Shown here in pieces: positions 52,985-61,478 of a DNA stretch of 64,000 bases (position 1 is its first letter; every line of letters starts with the position of its first letter). Source of the DNA: GCA-2687025 sp964473525 (GTDB taxonomy: Bacteria > Poribacteria > WGA-4E > GCA-2687025); the NCBI GenBank assembly GCA_964473525.1, contig CAYYPK010000031.1, positions 9,955 to 73,954 on the forward strand. The letters run 5' to 3'. The notes below the pieces were generated by a model that was not told where the DNA came from, made no database searches, and saw nothing but the letters and a program-made list of their open reading frames with translations. Made by a program: the position numbers and the translations under genes.

Positions 52985-55027
52985 GTGGCTCGATCAAGAC
53001 GTAAAGGGGAATCGCTAGCCGAGGAGATGCAATCCTGGGCAAAGCGATACGACACGGACGAAGGTATCCGCACCTTCGAGTCCGGGCTAAGCGTCAAAGT
53101 CCTCCTGGGCGCGGCTTTCGTCGGCTTCCTGATGATGCCCGGCGCCATCTACCTGACCCTACAGACCGGTGGCGCGGCGGGCGGGGCCGCTGCCCCGTGG
53201 GTAGCCGTCATTCTCTTCACGGAGATTGCGCGACGCTCCTTCCAGACCGCCAAGCGGCAGGAACTCTACATCCTGCTGGCCCTCACGGGGGCTGCGGTGA
53301 ACGCTGGCGGGCAGTATTACGGCTACATCATGGACTCGTACTTTATCAACTCGCAGCAAGCCGAGTCGTACGAGATCGCCGACAAGATACCTGACTGGGC
53401 CATCGCGCCCAAGGACTCCAGGGCGCACGCAGACCGATCTCTATTCCACAAAGACTGGTGGCGCGGCGCTAGGAGCGAGGCGCGCGTGTTCGGGTTCCCC
53501 ATCGGCCCCATCACCCTGATGCTCCTGTTGCAGGTGTTGGGACGGCTCCGGCACATATCAGGCAGTTACTTCCTGTTCAGGGTGTGCGCGGACTTCGAGA
53601 AGTTACCGTACCCAATGGCGCCCGTGAGCGCCCAGGGGGCCACTGCGCTCGCGGAGAGCACCCACAAGACGGAGACCTGGAGGTGGAGGGTCTTCAGTAT
53701 TGGCTCCATTATCGGGATGGGTTGGGGAGCCATCTATGTCGGGGTGCCCCAAATCAGCGGCGCCCTAGGCATGTCGGAGCCGTTGCGCATCATCCCCATT
53801 CCGTTCATCGACTTCACGCAGAGCATTGAGGCGTTCGCGCCGACCGGGACGTTCGCTATCACGACGGACGCCAGCGCGATACTCACTGGCTTCGTGATGC
53901 CCATTCCCGTCGTGGTCGCCCAATTCGTGTCCGCTTCGTTTACGCAGTTCCTCCTCAACCCGTTCCTGTACCGGCAGGACATCCTGCACACGTGGGAACC
54001 GGGGATGGACGTGCGCATCACAGGCCTGCGCAACAGCCTCGACTTCTGGATGAGCTTCGGCTACGGGAAGACCTTCTCGTTCGCCGTCCTCGGGCTCGGC
54101 ACCGTCATCATCATGTTCGCCAAGAGAGGCAACAAGAAGGAGGTCGGCGCGGGGAGTTGGGCGGCGCCTCCTGGACGCGGCGATTTCCCCATCTGGCTGG
54201 CCCTCATCATGTGGGGTCTTGGGATGGGCGGCTATGTCTACGTCGTGCACAAGCTGATCCCAGGCTTCCCGCTCGCGTTCCTGATGGGCTTCGCGTTCCT
54301 CTACACCCCGCTGAACTCCTACATCAGCGCCCGAACCTTCGGCATCATGAGCCGCGACCTGTTCGACATCCCGTACATCAAGGAAGCCACGTTCATCCTG
54401 AGTCGATACGATGAGATCGACATATGGTTCGCGCCGTTCCCAAGCGAGGACTACGGCACGGAGACACAGGGGTGGCGCATCCTCGAGCTGACCGGCACGA
54501 CCTTCACAAGTAAGATCGCGGCTGACCTGCTTGCCTGGCCGGTACTGCTGATCGCCGGTATCGTGGCGTGGCATTTCATCTGGAAGCTGGCGCCGATTCC
54601 GTCTGCGCAGTACCAGTTCGCGCAGATGATGTGGCCTCTGTTCGCAACGAACCGAGCGTTGTGGATCACGGCTCTGCGGGATGGTCACTCCGAGCAGTTA
54701 CAGGCCATCCGACCGACGTACATTCTCGCGGGCTTCGTCATATCGTTGGGCATCTACGGACTAACCGTCGTGTCCCGCATTCCATACCGTCACATTGCAG
54801 GTTACGGGGTCATCGGGGGCCTCGGCGCCGACCCGGGTATGTTCTTCCTCCAGTTCATTGGCGCGATCGTTGGCCGCTACGTGATGATCAAGCGCTTCGG
54901 GCGTAACCGATGGGCGCGGTACAACCCGGTGCTGCTAGCTGGGTTCTTCTGCGGCATGGCGCTGGTGGGTATGGCGGGCGTCGCGATCGACCTGATACAG
55001 AAGTCGGTCATCGTGAAGCCGTTCTGA
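52985..55027 (+). CDS. OPT-like polytopic membrane protein
   Basis: A 680-residue membrane protein with about fourteen hydrophobic segments and the motif FEKLPYPMAPVSAQGATALA near residue 205, an OPT/DUF6785-type marker related to the EKLPYP motif of the two DUF6785 proteins at 22491-26794. Other features are MMPGAIYLTLQTGG in the first helix and FLLNPFLYRQDILHTWEPGM. Oligopeptide or metal-chelate transport is the family function; the substrate is unknown. The start is a GTG at 52985 with GGGAGCGAG upstream, 49 bp after the giant permease gene. Its place inside an ABC-type operon is unusual, since OPT transporters act alone, and suggests that it moves the compound that the permease complex exports, or an envelope precursor. 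Confidence 0.8.
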   Translation: MARSRRKGESLAEEMQSWAKRYDTDEGIRTFESGLSVKVLLGAAFVGFLMMPGAIYLTLQTGGAAGGAAAPWVAVILFTEIARRSFQTAKRQELYILLALTGAAVNAGGQYYGYIMDSYFINSQQAESYEIADKIPDWAIAPKDSRAHADRSLFHKDWWRGARSEARVFGFPIGPITLMLLLQVLGRLRHISGSYFLFRVCADFEKLPYPMAPVSAQGATALAESTHKTETWRWRVFSIGSIIGMGWGAIYVGVPQISGALGMSEPLRIIPIPFIDFTQSIEAFAPTGTFAITTDASAILTGFVMPIPVVVAQFVSASFTQFLLNPFLYRQDILHTWEPGMDVRITGLRNSLDFWMSFGYGKTFSFAVLGLGTVIIMFAKRGNKKEVGAGSWAAPPGRGDFPIWLALIMWGLGMGGYVYVVHKLIPGFPLAFLMGFAFLYTPLNSYISARTFGIMSRDLFDIPYIKEATFILSRYDEIDIWFAPFPSEDYGTETQGWRILELTGTTFTSKIAADLLAWPVLLIAGIVAWHFIWKLAPIPSAQYQFAQMMWPLFATNRALWITALRDGHSEQLQAIRPTYILAGFVISLGIYGLTVVSRIPYRHIAGYGVIGGLGADPGMFFLQFIGAIVGRYVMIKRFGRNRWARYNPVLLAGFFCGMALVGMAGVAIDLIQKSVIVKPF

Positions 55028-55079
55028 CGCGGCGTCGTCGACGCGATCGCACGGTATTCCACGCCACGGACATGGAACC

Positions 55080-56021
55080 ATGGCCGACTCATGGGCGCGG
55101 TTTGGGTGGCAGGGCCTCTCCGCTGAGGCGCCCGTCGACTGGGAACTCGTGGGCATCCCCAAAACCCACGACGCCGCGGAAGGCTATCTGCGCCTCGATG
55201 ACGCCACGCAGCCGCGCTTCGAGCTGAAGTGGAACTCCAACGCGCAGCGCAAGTTCGACATCGAGAAGACGCTGGACGACTACCTGTCCGGCATTCGGAA
55301 GACCTACGAGAAGCAGATCGGCCCCATTGAGGTGCGCAAGGACCAAGTGCTCATCCCGGACGCTGGCGCGGATGCCGCGTTCCACGAGCATCGTGAGGTG
55401 CGCTTCTTCTCGTGGCGTGGCGAGTTGCGCGCGTACGGCGCCATATGGCGTTGCGCCGAGTGCAAGCGCGTGGTCATGGCGCAGGTCATCGGCCCTTCGG
55501 GCGGGCAAGGGACGAAGACGCAAGCAGTGCGCATCCTACGTTCTATCCAGGACCACCCGTCCGGTCCTACGAACTTGTGGACCGCCTACGGCCTGGAAAT
55601 GGACGTGCCGCGGCGCTTCCGCTTGGACAAGCTACAGCTCCTGAACGGCTACATCCTCTTCTCCTTCACCGACGGTTCGTCTCGCGTGGCGGTCGAGCGC
55701 TACGGGCTCGCCGACCAGCACATGAAGGATGGCGACATCGACGCGTGGTTCCGACGGACGTATGCTAAGCAGATGCGCGGGACGACGCTGGCCTTGGACG
55801 ACGACGACCTGCACGACCATTCGCTGCGTATCTGGGACGCGTCGCTCCCCAAGGCCTGGGAGTCGTACGCGCGCCCCGTGCGCACTGCGGGACATGTGTG
55901 GCAGGACGCCACGGCGAACCGGCTCTATGTCGTGCGGGCCACCGGCAAGCGTGATCTGCGAGCCGCGATGCGGCGTATCGCGGCGAGCATCCCGATGCGG
56001 CCGGTCGAGGTCATGGAATGA
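55080..56021 (+). CDS. Conserved soluble protein of unknown function
   Basis: A 313-residue protein with no signal peptide and no membrane segment. I do not recognise a family. It seems to consist of two similar alpha/beta halves (beginning near MADSWARFGWQGLSAEAPVDW and near LWTAYGLEMDVPRRFRLDKL), each opening with a 'pro-wall' type strand followed by ExxE-rich helices, which hints at an internal duplication. A single CAECK motif could bind metal with a partner. The start is an ATG at 55080. The stop overlaps the PqqD-like gene by four bases (ATGA), so the two are coupled, and by position it is probably a cytoplasmic accessory of the ABC complex. Confidence 0.7.
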   Translation: MADSWARFGWQGLSAEAPVDWELVGIPKTHDAAEGYLRLDDATQPRFELKWNSNAQRKFDIEKTLDDYLSGIRKTYEKQIGPIEVRKDQVLIPDAGADAAFHEHREVRFFSWRGELRAYGAIWRCAECKRVVMAQVIGPSGGQGTKTQAVRILRSIQDHPSGPTNLWTAYGLEMDVPRRFRLDKLQLLNGYILFSFTDGSSRVAVERYGLADQHMKDGDIDAWFRRTYAKQMRGTTLALDDDDLHDHSLRIWDASLPKAWESYARPVRTAGHVWQDATANRLYVVRATGKRDLRAAMRRIAASIPMRPVEVME

Positions 56022-56512
56022 TGGCGGCGGCGCTTAACAACGTGCTGCACACTTTGCGCCTGCGGCGCAGGCCGCCGCAATCGCAGCGGTCGCGCGCCGA
56101 CGTCATGGCGTCCGTGCCGGTGCGGAATTCTTTGGTTGAGTGGCGCAAGGAGGAGACCGGCGACGTCTCGCTCGTAATCCCGGCGGACCACAAGCGTACG
56201 TTGCGCATCCTGGTCCGTGTGATGAACCTGCCCGCCAAGCGGGTCGTGGCGTTGGACGCGGTGGGCTCCTTCGTCTGGGAGCAGTGCGACGGTGAGAAGA
56301 CGTTCGGCGAGGTGTCGGAGGCGCTGGCGAAGCAGTTCGGCATGACGCGCCGCGAGTCCGAAGCGTCCCTGGCGGAGTTCTTCCGCGTGCTGGGTAAGCG
56401 TGGGATGCTGGGCTTCGTCGTGGCTGACGGGGTGAAAGAGCAAATAGAGGCGGCGAAAAACAGCGGCCGAGGGCGCGGCAAGCGGCAACACGGGAAGAAG
56501 GGGCGTCAATGA
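56018..56512 (+). CDS. PqqD-like (RRE-fold) protein
   Basis: A 164-residue protein with a PqqD-type domain at about residues 55-140: VVALDAVGSFVWEQCDGEKT, then FGEVSEALAKQFGMTRRESE and LAEFFRVLGKRGML, the usual strand-helix-helix order. PqqD-like domains bind leader peptides in RiPP pathways. Here no precursor peptide or radical SAM enzyme is present, so the domain may bind a peptide segment of another partner, such as the permease tail. The N-terminus and the C-terminus (NSGRGRGKRQHGKKGRQ) are strongly basic. Start and stop each overlap the neighbours by four bases, indicating tight coupling with the unknown protein and the ATPase. Confidence 0.78.
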   Translation: MMAAALNNVLHTLRLRRRPPQSQRSRADVMASVPVRNSLVEWRKEETGDVSLVIPADHKRTLRILVRVMNLPAKRVVALDAVGSFVWEQCDGEKTFGEVSEALAKQFGMTRRESEASLAEFFRVLGKRGMLGFVVADGVKEQIEAAKNSGRGRGKRQHGKKGRQ

Positions 56513-57309
56513 CCGAAGGAACCATGGGAGTCCAGGCCACGGACGCCGGGGCGATTGCCGCGACGTTGGCCCCCGTCGAGAACGCTGTTCGTGTGCGCAA
56601 TGTCGTCAAGCGCTACGAGATGGGCGACACGGTCGTCGATGCGCTCAGGGGCGTCAACCTCGAAATCCGGCGTGGTGAATACATCTCCATCGTCGGGCCG
56701 TCGGGCTCCGGCAAGTCCACGCTGTTCAACATGGTCGGCGGACTCGACAAGCCGACAGAGGGGCGCGTCTACATCGACGAGGTGGACATCGCCCAGTTGG
56801 ACGCGCGCGAGTTGGCGTGGCTCCGATGCCGCAAGATCGGCTACATCTTCCAGAGCTTCAACCTCATTCCCGTGATGACGGCTCTCGAGAACATCACGCT
56901 GCCCATGATCTTCGCAGGCGACACGGCGGACGACGCCATTGAGAAAGGCGTCGGGCTCCTAACGAGGGTGGGTCTGGGCGATCGCGTGCAGCACAAGCCG
57001 GTCGAGCTCTCCGGCGGGCAGCAACAGCGCGTTGCGATCGCGCGCGCCTTCGCAAACGATCCGTCCATCATCCTCGCGGATGAGCCGACAGGGAACCTGG
57101 ACACGCAGACAGGACTCGATGTTATCGACCTGTTGCGTGAGCTGAACCGGGAAGGCAACGTCACGATCATCACGGCGACGCACGATCTTAAGATGCTGGA
57201 TGTATCCGACCGCATCGTGCACATCGAAGACGGCCGAGTGGCGAAAATCGAGCTCCGCGAGGACGCCGACCTGGATGTCGGCACGCTCGACGGACAGGAA
57301 GTAGGATAA
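56509..57309 (+). CDS. ABC transporter ATP-binding protein (LolD/MacB type)
   Basis: A 266-residue ATPase with all motifs intact: Walker A GPSGSGKST (63-71), Q-loop FQSFN, signature LSGGQQQRVAIARAF, Walker B SIILADEPTGNLD and the H-loop in TATHD. The phrase YIFQSFNLIPVMTALENITL and the overall length place it with LolD/MacB/FtsE-like ATPases that drive FtsX-type permeases. Its permease is almost certainly the 2372-residue protein encoded first in this operon. A 20-residue extension precedes the ABC core, and the last 20 residues after the D-loop are acidic. Coupled to the PqqD-like gene by an ATGA overlap; the sugar isomerase gene begins four bases after the stop. Confidence 0.93.
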   Translation: MTEGTMGVQATDAGAIAATLAPVENAVRVRNVVKRYEMGDTVVDALRGVNLEIRRGEYISIVGPSGSGKSTLFNMVGGLDKPTEGRVYIDEVDIAQLDARELAWLRCRKIGYIFQSFNLIPVMTALENITLPMIFAGDTADDAIEKGVGLLTRVGLGDRVQHKPVELSGGQQQRVAIARAFANDPSIILADEPTGNLDTQTGLDVIDLLRELNREGNVTIITATHDLKMLDVSDRIVHIEDGRVAKIELREDADLDVGTLDGQEVG

Positions 57310-57313
57310 CCGC

Positions 57314-58177
57314 ATGTATCGCGACCTTTCGCCCGGCGCCGTGGGCATCCCAGCAAATACGATTGAGGACGGCATCCGCTACGCGAAGGCGGGCAGCTTC
57401 CAGGGGCTCGATCTGCCTCTCGGCGACGCACGCCGCATCGTCGAAGCTGACGGCGTCGACGCCGTCAAGCAGATGTACGCGGAAGCGGGGCTGCGGATGG
57501 GCGCGTGGGGTTTGTCCACACGGTGGAACGCCGACGACGCGGAGTTCTACGAGAGCCTGGCGAAGCTGCCCTCGGACGCTGCTCTGGCCGCCGAACTCGG
57601 GTCGACCCGCACGATGACCTGGGTTGTCGGTTGGTCCAGCGAGAAGACGCGCCAGGAGCAGTTCGACTTCCTCGTGAAGCGTTTCGGGCTCATCGCGGAA
57701 GTCCTGCTCGACTACGGTTGCACGATCGGCCTGGAATTCATCGGGCCACACACATCACGCAAGAGCGCCCGGTACGGCTGCGCCTACACGATGGAGGGCA
57801 TGCTCGCGGTCGCCTGCGCCATCGGCACGGGCAACGTCGGCCTCCTGCTTGACTGCTGGCACTGGTACACCTGCCAGAGCACGCTGACGGACATTCGTCA
57901 ACTCGTCGCCGAGGAGGTCGTTTACGTCCACGTCAACGACGCGCCGACGGGCATCGACGTGTTGGACCAGATCGACAGCACGCGCGCGCTGCCGGGAGAG
58001 ACGGGCGTCATCGACCTCGTCGGGTTCCTGCAAGCGCTCAAGGAGATCGGCTACGATGGGCCTGTCACGCCTGAGCCGTTCAGCAAGGAACTGAACGCGA
58101 TGGAGGACAAGGAAGCCGCCTCGGCGAAGGTCGGCGGCGCCCTGAAGGCCGTGTGGGACGAAGCTGGTCTCGACTAG
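57314..58177 (+). CDS. Sugar phosphate isomerase/epimerase-like TIM-barrel protein
   Basis: A 287-residue xylose-isomerase-like TIM-barrel protein. It begins MYRDLSPGAVGIPANTIEDG, with putative metal ligands in CTIGLEFIGPH, LLLDCWHWY, VYVHVNDAP and VTPEPF. It differs from the 284-residue copy at 28018-28872, with which it shares only the fold. Starting four bases after the ATPase stop, it is surely in the same transcript, yet a sugar isomerase has no clear role in an ABC efflux unit. It may process a sugar released or imported by the OPT-like protein, or it may be an unrelated passenger gene. After it comes a palindromic repeat that could end transcription. Confidence 0.85.
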   Translation: MYRDLSPGAVGIPANTIEDGIRYAKAGSFQGLDLPLGDARRIVEADGVDAVKQMYAEAGLRMGAWGLSTRWNADDAEFYESLAKLPSDAALAAELGSTRTMTWVVGWSSEKTRQEQFDFLVKRFGLIAEVLLDYGCTIGLEFIGPHTSRKSARYGCAYTMEGMLAVACAIGTGNVGLLLDCWHWYTCQSTLTDIRQLVAEEVVYVHVNDAPTGIDVLDQIDSTRALPGETGVIDLVGFLQALKEIGYDGPVTPEPFSKELNAMEDKEAASAKVGGALKAVWDEAGLD

Positions 58178-58260
58178 GACAGACCAGCGCGCTAAGCGCG
58201 GCTCCCTAGTAGCCTCCCACGCATGGTCGGCCAGCGGGTGCTGGGCAAAGACGACAACAC

Positions 58261-58303
58261 GCCGTCCCTTCCCCCTTACCAGGGGGAAGGCCAGGATGGG
58301 GGT
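58261..58303. repeat. 43-bp palindromic intergenic repeat, copy A
   Basis: A REP-like element with a perfect 10-bp stem, CCTTCCCCCT (58267-58276) and AGGGGGAAGG (58281-58290), around a four-base loop, followed by CCAGGATGGGGGT. It matches copy B at 61364-61406 at 40 of 43 positions. It lies 84 bp after the isomerase gene and could serve as a terminator or mRNA-stability element. The type recurs in many genomes as dispersed intergenic palindromes. Confidence 0.85.
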
Positions 58304-58372
58304 TCTGCGTCGCTAGCCCCACGGATCGCTACACCCGACGTCACAGAGGTCGCGTAGGACGGAGAACGCGCC

Positions 58373-59317
58373 ATGCGGAACGTACGCTTCCTCGTCGCAC
58401 TGCTATGCGCCGCTGTCGTCGTGTTCGCCGCGTGCTCGAACTCCAAGGAGGCCGAGGCCGACCTACTCGGTGACCTCCGCGTCTTCGTGAGCCCAGACGC
58501 GGCAAACCTGTTCTTCGTCGAGGTCGCCGCGTTCGCCGACACGGAGCCGTTTCGCAAGGTCGAAGCCGAGCTCCGAGCCGCGGACGGCATGGGCGAAGTC
58601 ATCGAGCAGCTAGGGGCGCCACTGGGTGAGGTGGCGAAGCGCGCGGTGTTCGCGATGGCTAACCCGGGTCCAGACGGCCGTCACGGCACGCTGGTCCACG
58701 TCGTGATTGAGACGTCTCTGGACGACGGCTTCCTACAGCGCGTGATGTCCAGCTACGACCACGACTTCGAATCGGAATCCGTCGACGGCGTCACGATGTG
58801 GGTCCAGAGAGACGCCGGCATAGCGGTAGCCCTGGCCCAATACCCGGGCGGCTACCTGGGCTTCGGACACGCTGACGCCGTGCGCGGCGTGACCCAACGG
58901 GCCGTCGCCGGGTCAGGCGGCCTCGCGAAGGACGCTGAGCCGCTTCGGCTGGCCCGAGAGTTGGCGACCGGCGCCGTCGCCTGGGGCGTCGTGCGCGCGC
59001 ATCCGCGCGTGACTGCCGGACTCCCTGATGAGGCGGGCGACCTGAGCAGTGTAGAACACGGCGTCGTCGCGCTGACGCGGGATGCGGCAGGCGACACCGT
59101 TGTAGAAGCCCGGGCGGTAACTAAGTCCGCACAGGACGCGCAGGACATCGAGGCGCGCTTCCAGCTTGTCGCGGGGATGGGCGCGCTTTCCGAGGACCTG
59201 GATTCCGATCTCGCCGACGTGCTCGCGTCACTTAGCGTGGGCAGGCAGGGAGAGACCGTCAGCATGCGCGCGGTGCTTTCCCAGGAGCTTATCGCGTCGC
59301 TGTTCGACGACGACTGA
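58373..59317 (+). CDS. Lipoprotein of unknown function
   Basis: A 314-residue predicted lipoprotein: signal peptide with lipobox VFAAC (Cys21), then a mature part with repeated alpha/beta segments (LRVFVSPDAANLFFVEVAAF, GVTMWVQRDAGIAVALAQYP, and VVEARAVTKSAQDAQDIEAR). The pattern resembles exported proteins that monitor or bind large ligands, and families such as DUF3352 also show this layout, but I do not recognise it with certainty. There is no catalytic motif. The ATG at 58373 has GGAG upstream. The gene lies after the repeat element, so it may start a new unit with the aldo/keto reductase gene 25 bp downstream. Confidence 0.65.
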   Translation: MRNVRFLVALLCAAVVVFAACSNSKEAEADLLGDLRVFVSPDAANLFFVEVAAFADTEPFRKVEAELRAADGMGEVIEQLGAPLGEVAKRAVFAMANPGPDGRHGTLVHVVIETSLDDGFLQRVMSSYDHDFESESVDGVTMWVQRDAGIAVALAQYPGGYLGFGHADAVRGVTQRAVAGSGGLAKDAEPLRLARELATGAVAWGVVRAHPRVTAGLPDEAGDLSSVEHGVVALTRDAAGDTVVEARAVTKSAQDAQDIEARFQLVAGMGALSEDLDSDLADVLASLSVGRQGETVSMRAVLSQELIASLFDDD

Positions 59318-59342
59318 CAACGAAGCCCGGAGCCCATCCGAC

Positions 59343-60938
59343 ATGTCCGAGGACGCCACGACGAATCCACCACTCCAGGGGCGCGCGACCCCAGACGGCA
59401 CGCGCGGCTACTTTGAGGAGGCGCGGCAGCGTGGCGTGGCCATCCAGGACGACGCCGTCCGCGGCATGGGTCGCACGGGGCTCGCCGTCGCGAAGGTGGG
59501 TTACGGCACCTATCGCGTGCATTCGGATGTCGAGGAGCACGTTCGCACGCTCCTACACGCCATGCTCCACGGCGCGAACCTGGTAGACACCAGCACGAAC
59601 TACACCGACGGCTCTAGCGAGCGCCTTGTGGGCAACGTCCTACGCGCGCTCATTGAGGCTGGCGGCGTCGACCGAACGGGCGTGACCGTCGTGAGCAAGG
59701 TGGGCTACGTCCAGGGCACGAACTACGCGGACGCAGTCGCCGCGGAGGAGCGTGGCGAACCCTACGCGGAGATGGTGCAATACCGCGACGGGTTGTGGCA
59801 CTGCATCCATCCAGACTGGGTGCGCGAGCAACTGGCCCAAAGCCTCGAGCGCACGCAGCTCGAGGCGATCGACGTCTACCTGCTTCACAATCCAGAGTAC
59901 TTTCTGATCGACGCGGACGCGGGCGAGGCTGGCGTGGACGAGGCTGCCCGCGACGAATTCTACCGCCGCGTTACGGCTGCCTTCGAGGAACTGGAGCGCG
60001 CCGCGCAGGCGGGCTCCATCTCCTACTACGGCGTCTCCTCCAACACCTTCCCGGCCCCGGCGGACAACCCGGCGTGGGTGTCACTACCGCGCTTGCTGGC
60101 GTGTGCCGAGGCGGCGGCCGATGCCGCGCATGGTGACCCGAGCGCGCATCGCCTTGCGGTGGCGCAGCTGCCTCTGAACCTCTACGAGGCGGGAGCCTTC
60201 ACCGAGGACCACGGGGCGCCAGACGAGTCGTTCCTCGACTTCGCGCGCGCCAACGACATCGCCGTCCTGGCCAACCGACCGCTCAACGCCGTCGTCGGAT
60301 CCCGCCTCGTTCGCCTGGCGCAATACTCCCACGAGGACGATGCCGGTGACCCCTTGGAGGCTTTCGCGGAGGTTGCCGCGGCTGAACGTGACGTGGTCCT
60401 CGCGCTCCGATCGTGGGACGTCTGGGCGCCGCTACGTGACGCTGTCTCTGGCGCGAGCGTGGTGTTCAACGTCGGCGAGAGTCTGAAGGGCGCGTTCCCC
60501 GAGATCACCGGCCGCGACCAGTGGCTCCAGGTCTTCGAGCAGGTGGTGGCTCCTAGCGTCGTGGCGTGCACGCGCGCGGCGGCCAAGCTTGTTCCGGGCG
60601 CCAACCTGGAGGAATGGGAAGGCCTGCTGGACGTGTATCAGCGCCGACTGCACGCGCTGGCGTCCGTGGTTACGTCCCACTTCAACTCCCGCGAGACGGA
60701 GGCGAAGGCTCCCCTATGGCGCGAGCTGGTGGCCGAGATCGCCGGTAGGTCCGCCGACATGACGCTGAGTCAGATCGCGCTGAACAGTGTCGCGTCGCTC
60801 CCTGGCGTCACGGCCGCGCTCTGCGGTATGAAACGAGACCCCTATGTAGCCGAGGCCGTGGAGCTCATGGACCTGCCGCTATTCGACGACGCCTACGGCG
60901 CGTTCCGAGCCGCGACGCGCGTAAGTCTCGACAGCTGA
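59343..60938 (+). CDS. Aldo/keto reductase-like protein with large extension
   Basis: A 531-residue protein. The first 290 residues or so follow the aldo/keto reductase fold: RTGLAVAKVGYGTYRV, the Asp and Tyr in NLVDTSTNYTDGSSERLVG, Lys in VTVVSKVGYV and His in IDVYLLHNPEY. The rest (about 300-531) contains AKR-like end pieces (SQIALNSVASLPGVTAALCG) separated by an insertion of some 150 residues not found in ordinary 300-350-residue AKRs. Substrate unknown. The frame is open upstream, but the ATG at 59343 starts a plausible N-terminus with GGAG upstream. A HIT-family gene follows after 14 bp, suggesting cotranscription. Confidence 0.82.
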   Translation: MSEDATTNPPLQGRATPDGTRGYFEEARQRGVAIQDDAVRGMGRTGLAVAKVGYGTYRVHSDVEEHVRTLLHAMLHGANLVDTSTNYTDGSSERLVGNVLRALIEAGGVDRTGVTVVSKVGYVQGTNYADAVAAEERGEPYAEMVQYRDGLWHCIHPDWVREQLAQSLERTQLEAIDVYLLHNPEYFLIDADAGEAGVDEAARDEFYRRVTAAFEELERAAQAGSISYYGVSSNTFPAPADNPAWVSLPRLLACAEAAADAAHGDPSAHRLAVAQLPLNLYEAGAFTEDHGAPDESFLDFARANDIAVLANRPLNAVVGSRLVRLAQYSHEDDAGDPLEAFAEVAAAERDVVLALRSWDVWAPLRDAVSGASVVFNVGESLKGAFPEITGRDQWLQVFEQVVAPSVVACTRAAAKLVPGANLEEWEGLLDVYQRRLHALASVVTSHFNSRETEAKAPLWRELVAEIAGRSADMTLSQIALNSVASLPGVTAALCGMKRDPYVAEAVELMDLPLFDDAYGAFRAATRVSLDS

Positions 60939-60952
60939 CGGGGAGGCTCGAC

Positions 60953-61297
60953 ATGGCGGAGACGATCTTCACGCGCATCATCGCTCGCGAAATCCCTGCG
61001 GACATCGTGCACGAAGACGACCACACGCTCGCCTTCCGCGACATCGACGCGAAGGCGCCAACGCACGTCCTCGTGATACCCAAGAAGCCAATCGCCGCCG
61101 TAGCGGACGCAACCGACGACGACGTCCCGCTTCTGGGCGTGCTGCTCGCGACCGCGGCTCGGGTCGCGGCGGATCTTGGCCTCGCGGACGATGGCTATCG
61201 CCTGGTCATCAACCATGGGCGCGACGGCGGACAGACGGTCGACCATCTGCACGTACACATCCTCGGCGGTCGGCCCATGGCGTGGCCCCCAGGATGA
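60953..61297 (+). CDS. HIT family hydrolase (HINT/PKCI type)
   Basis: A 114-residue nucleotide-binding protein of the histidine triad superfamily, HINT branch, which hydrolyses nucleoside phosphoramidates. Signatures are IFTRIIAREIPADIVHEDD near the N-terminus, THVLVIPKKPI, and the triad TVDHLHVHILGGRPM (HxHxH). The length matches the family (110-140). The ATG at 60953 is preceded by GGGGAGG. It follows the extended aldo/keto reductase gene by 14 bp. A generic housekeeping enzyme; no partner can be inferred. Confidence 0.95.
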   Translation: MAETIFTRIIAREIPADIVHEDDHTLAFRDIDAKAPTHVLVIPKKPIAAVADATDDDVPLLGVLLATAARVAADLGLADDGYRLVINHGRDGGQTVDHLHVHILGGRPMAWPPG

Positions 61298-61363
61298 CAT
61301 GCGCCACGGGCCGGCTGTCAGCGCCCCGGACACGGCGTCCGCGACACGAATGGTGGCCCTCAC

Positions 61364-61406
61364 GCCGTCCCTTCCCCCTCACGAGGGGGAAGGCTAGGAT
61401 GGGGGT
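61364..61406. repeat. 43-bp palindromic intergenic repeat, copy B
   Basis: Second copy of the element at 58261-58303, differing at three positions, two of them in the hairpin loop. Stem arms are 61370-61379 and 61384-61393. It lies 66 bp after the HIT gene and 72 bp before the glycosyltransferase-like gene, in the same orientation relative to plus-strand genes as copy A. Confidence 0.85.
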
Positions 61407-61478
61407 CTGGGCGAACGCGCGAGCGTACAGTCGCCACCAGGCCCAGGTGCGACGCAGTGCTATTAGGGAGGCGCGCGC

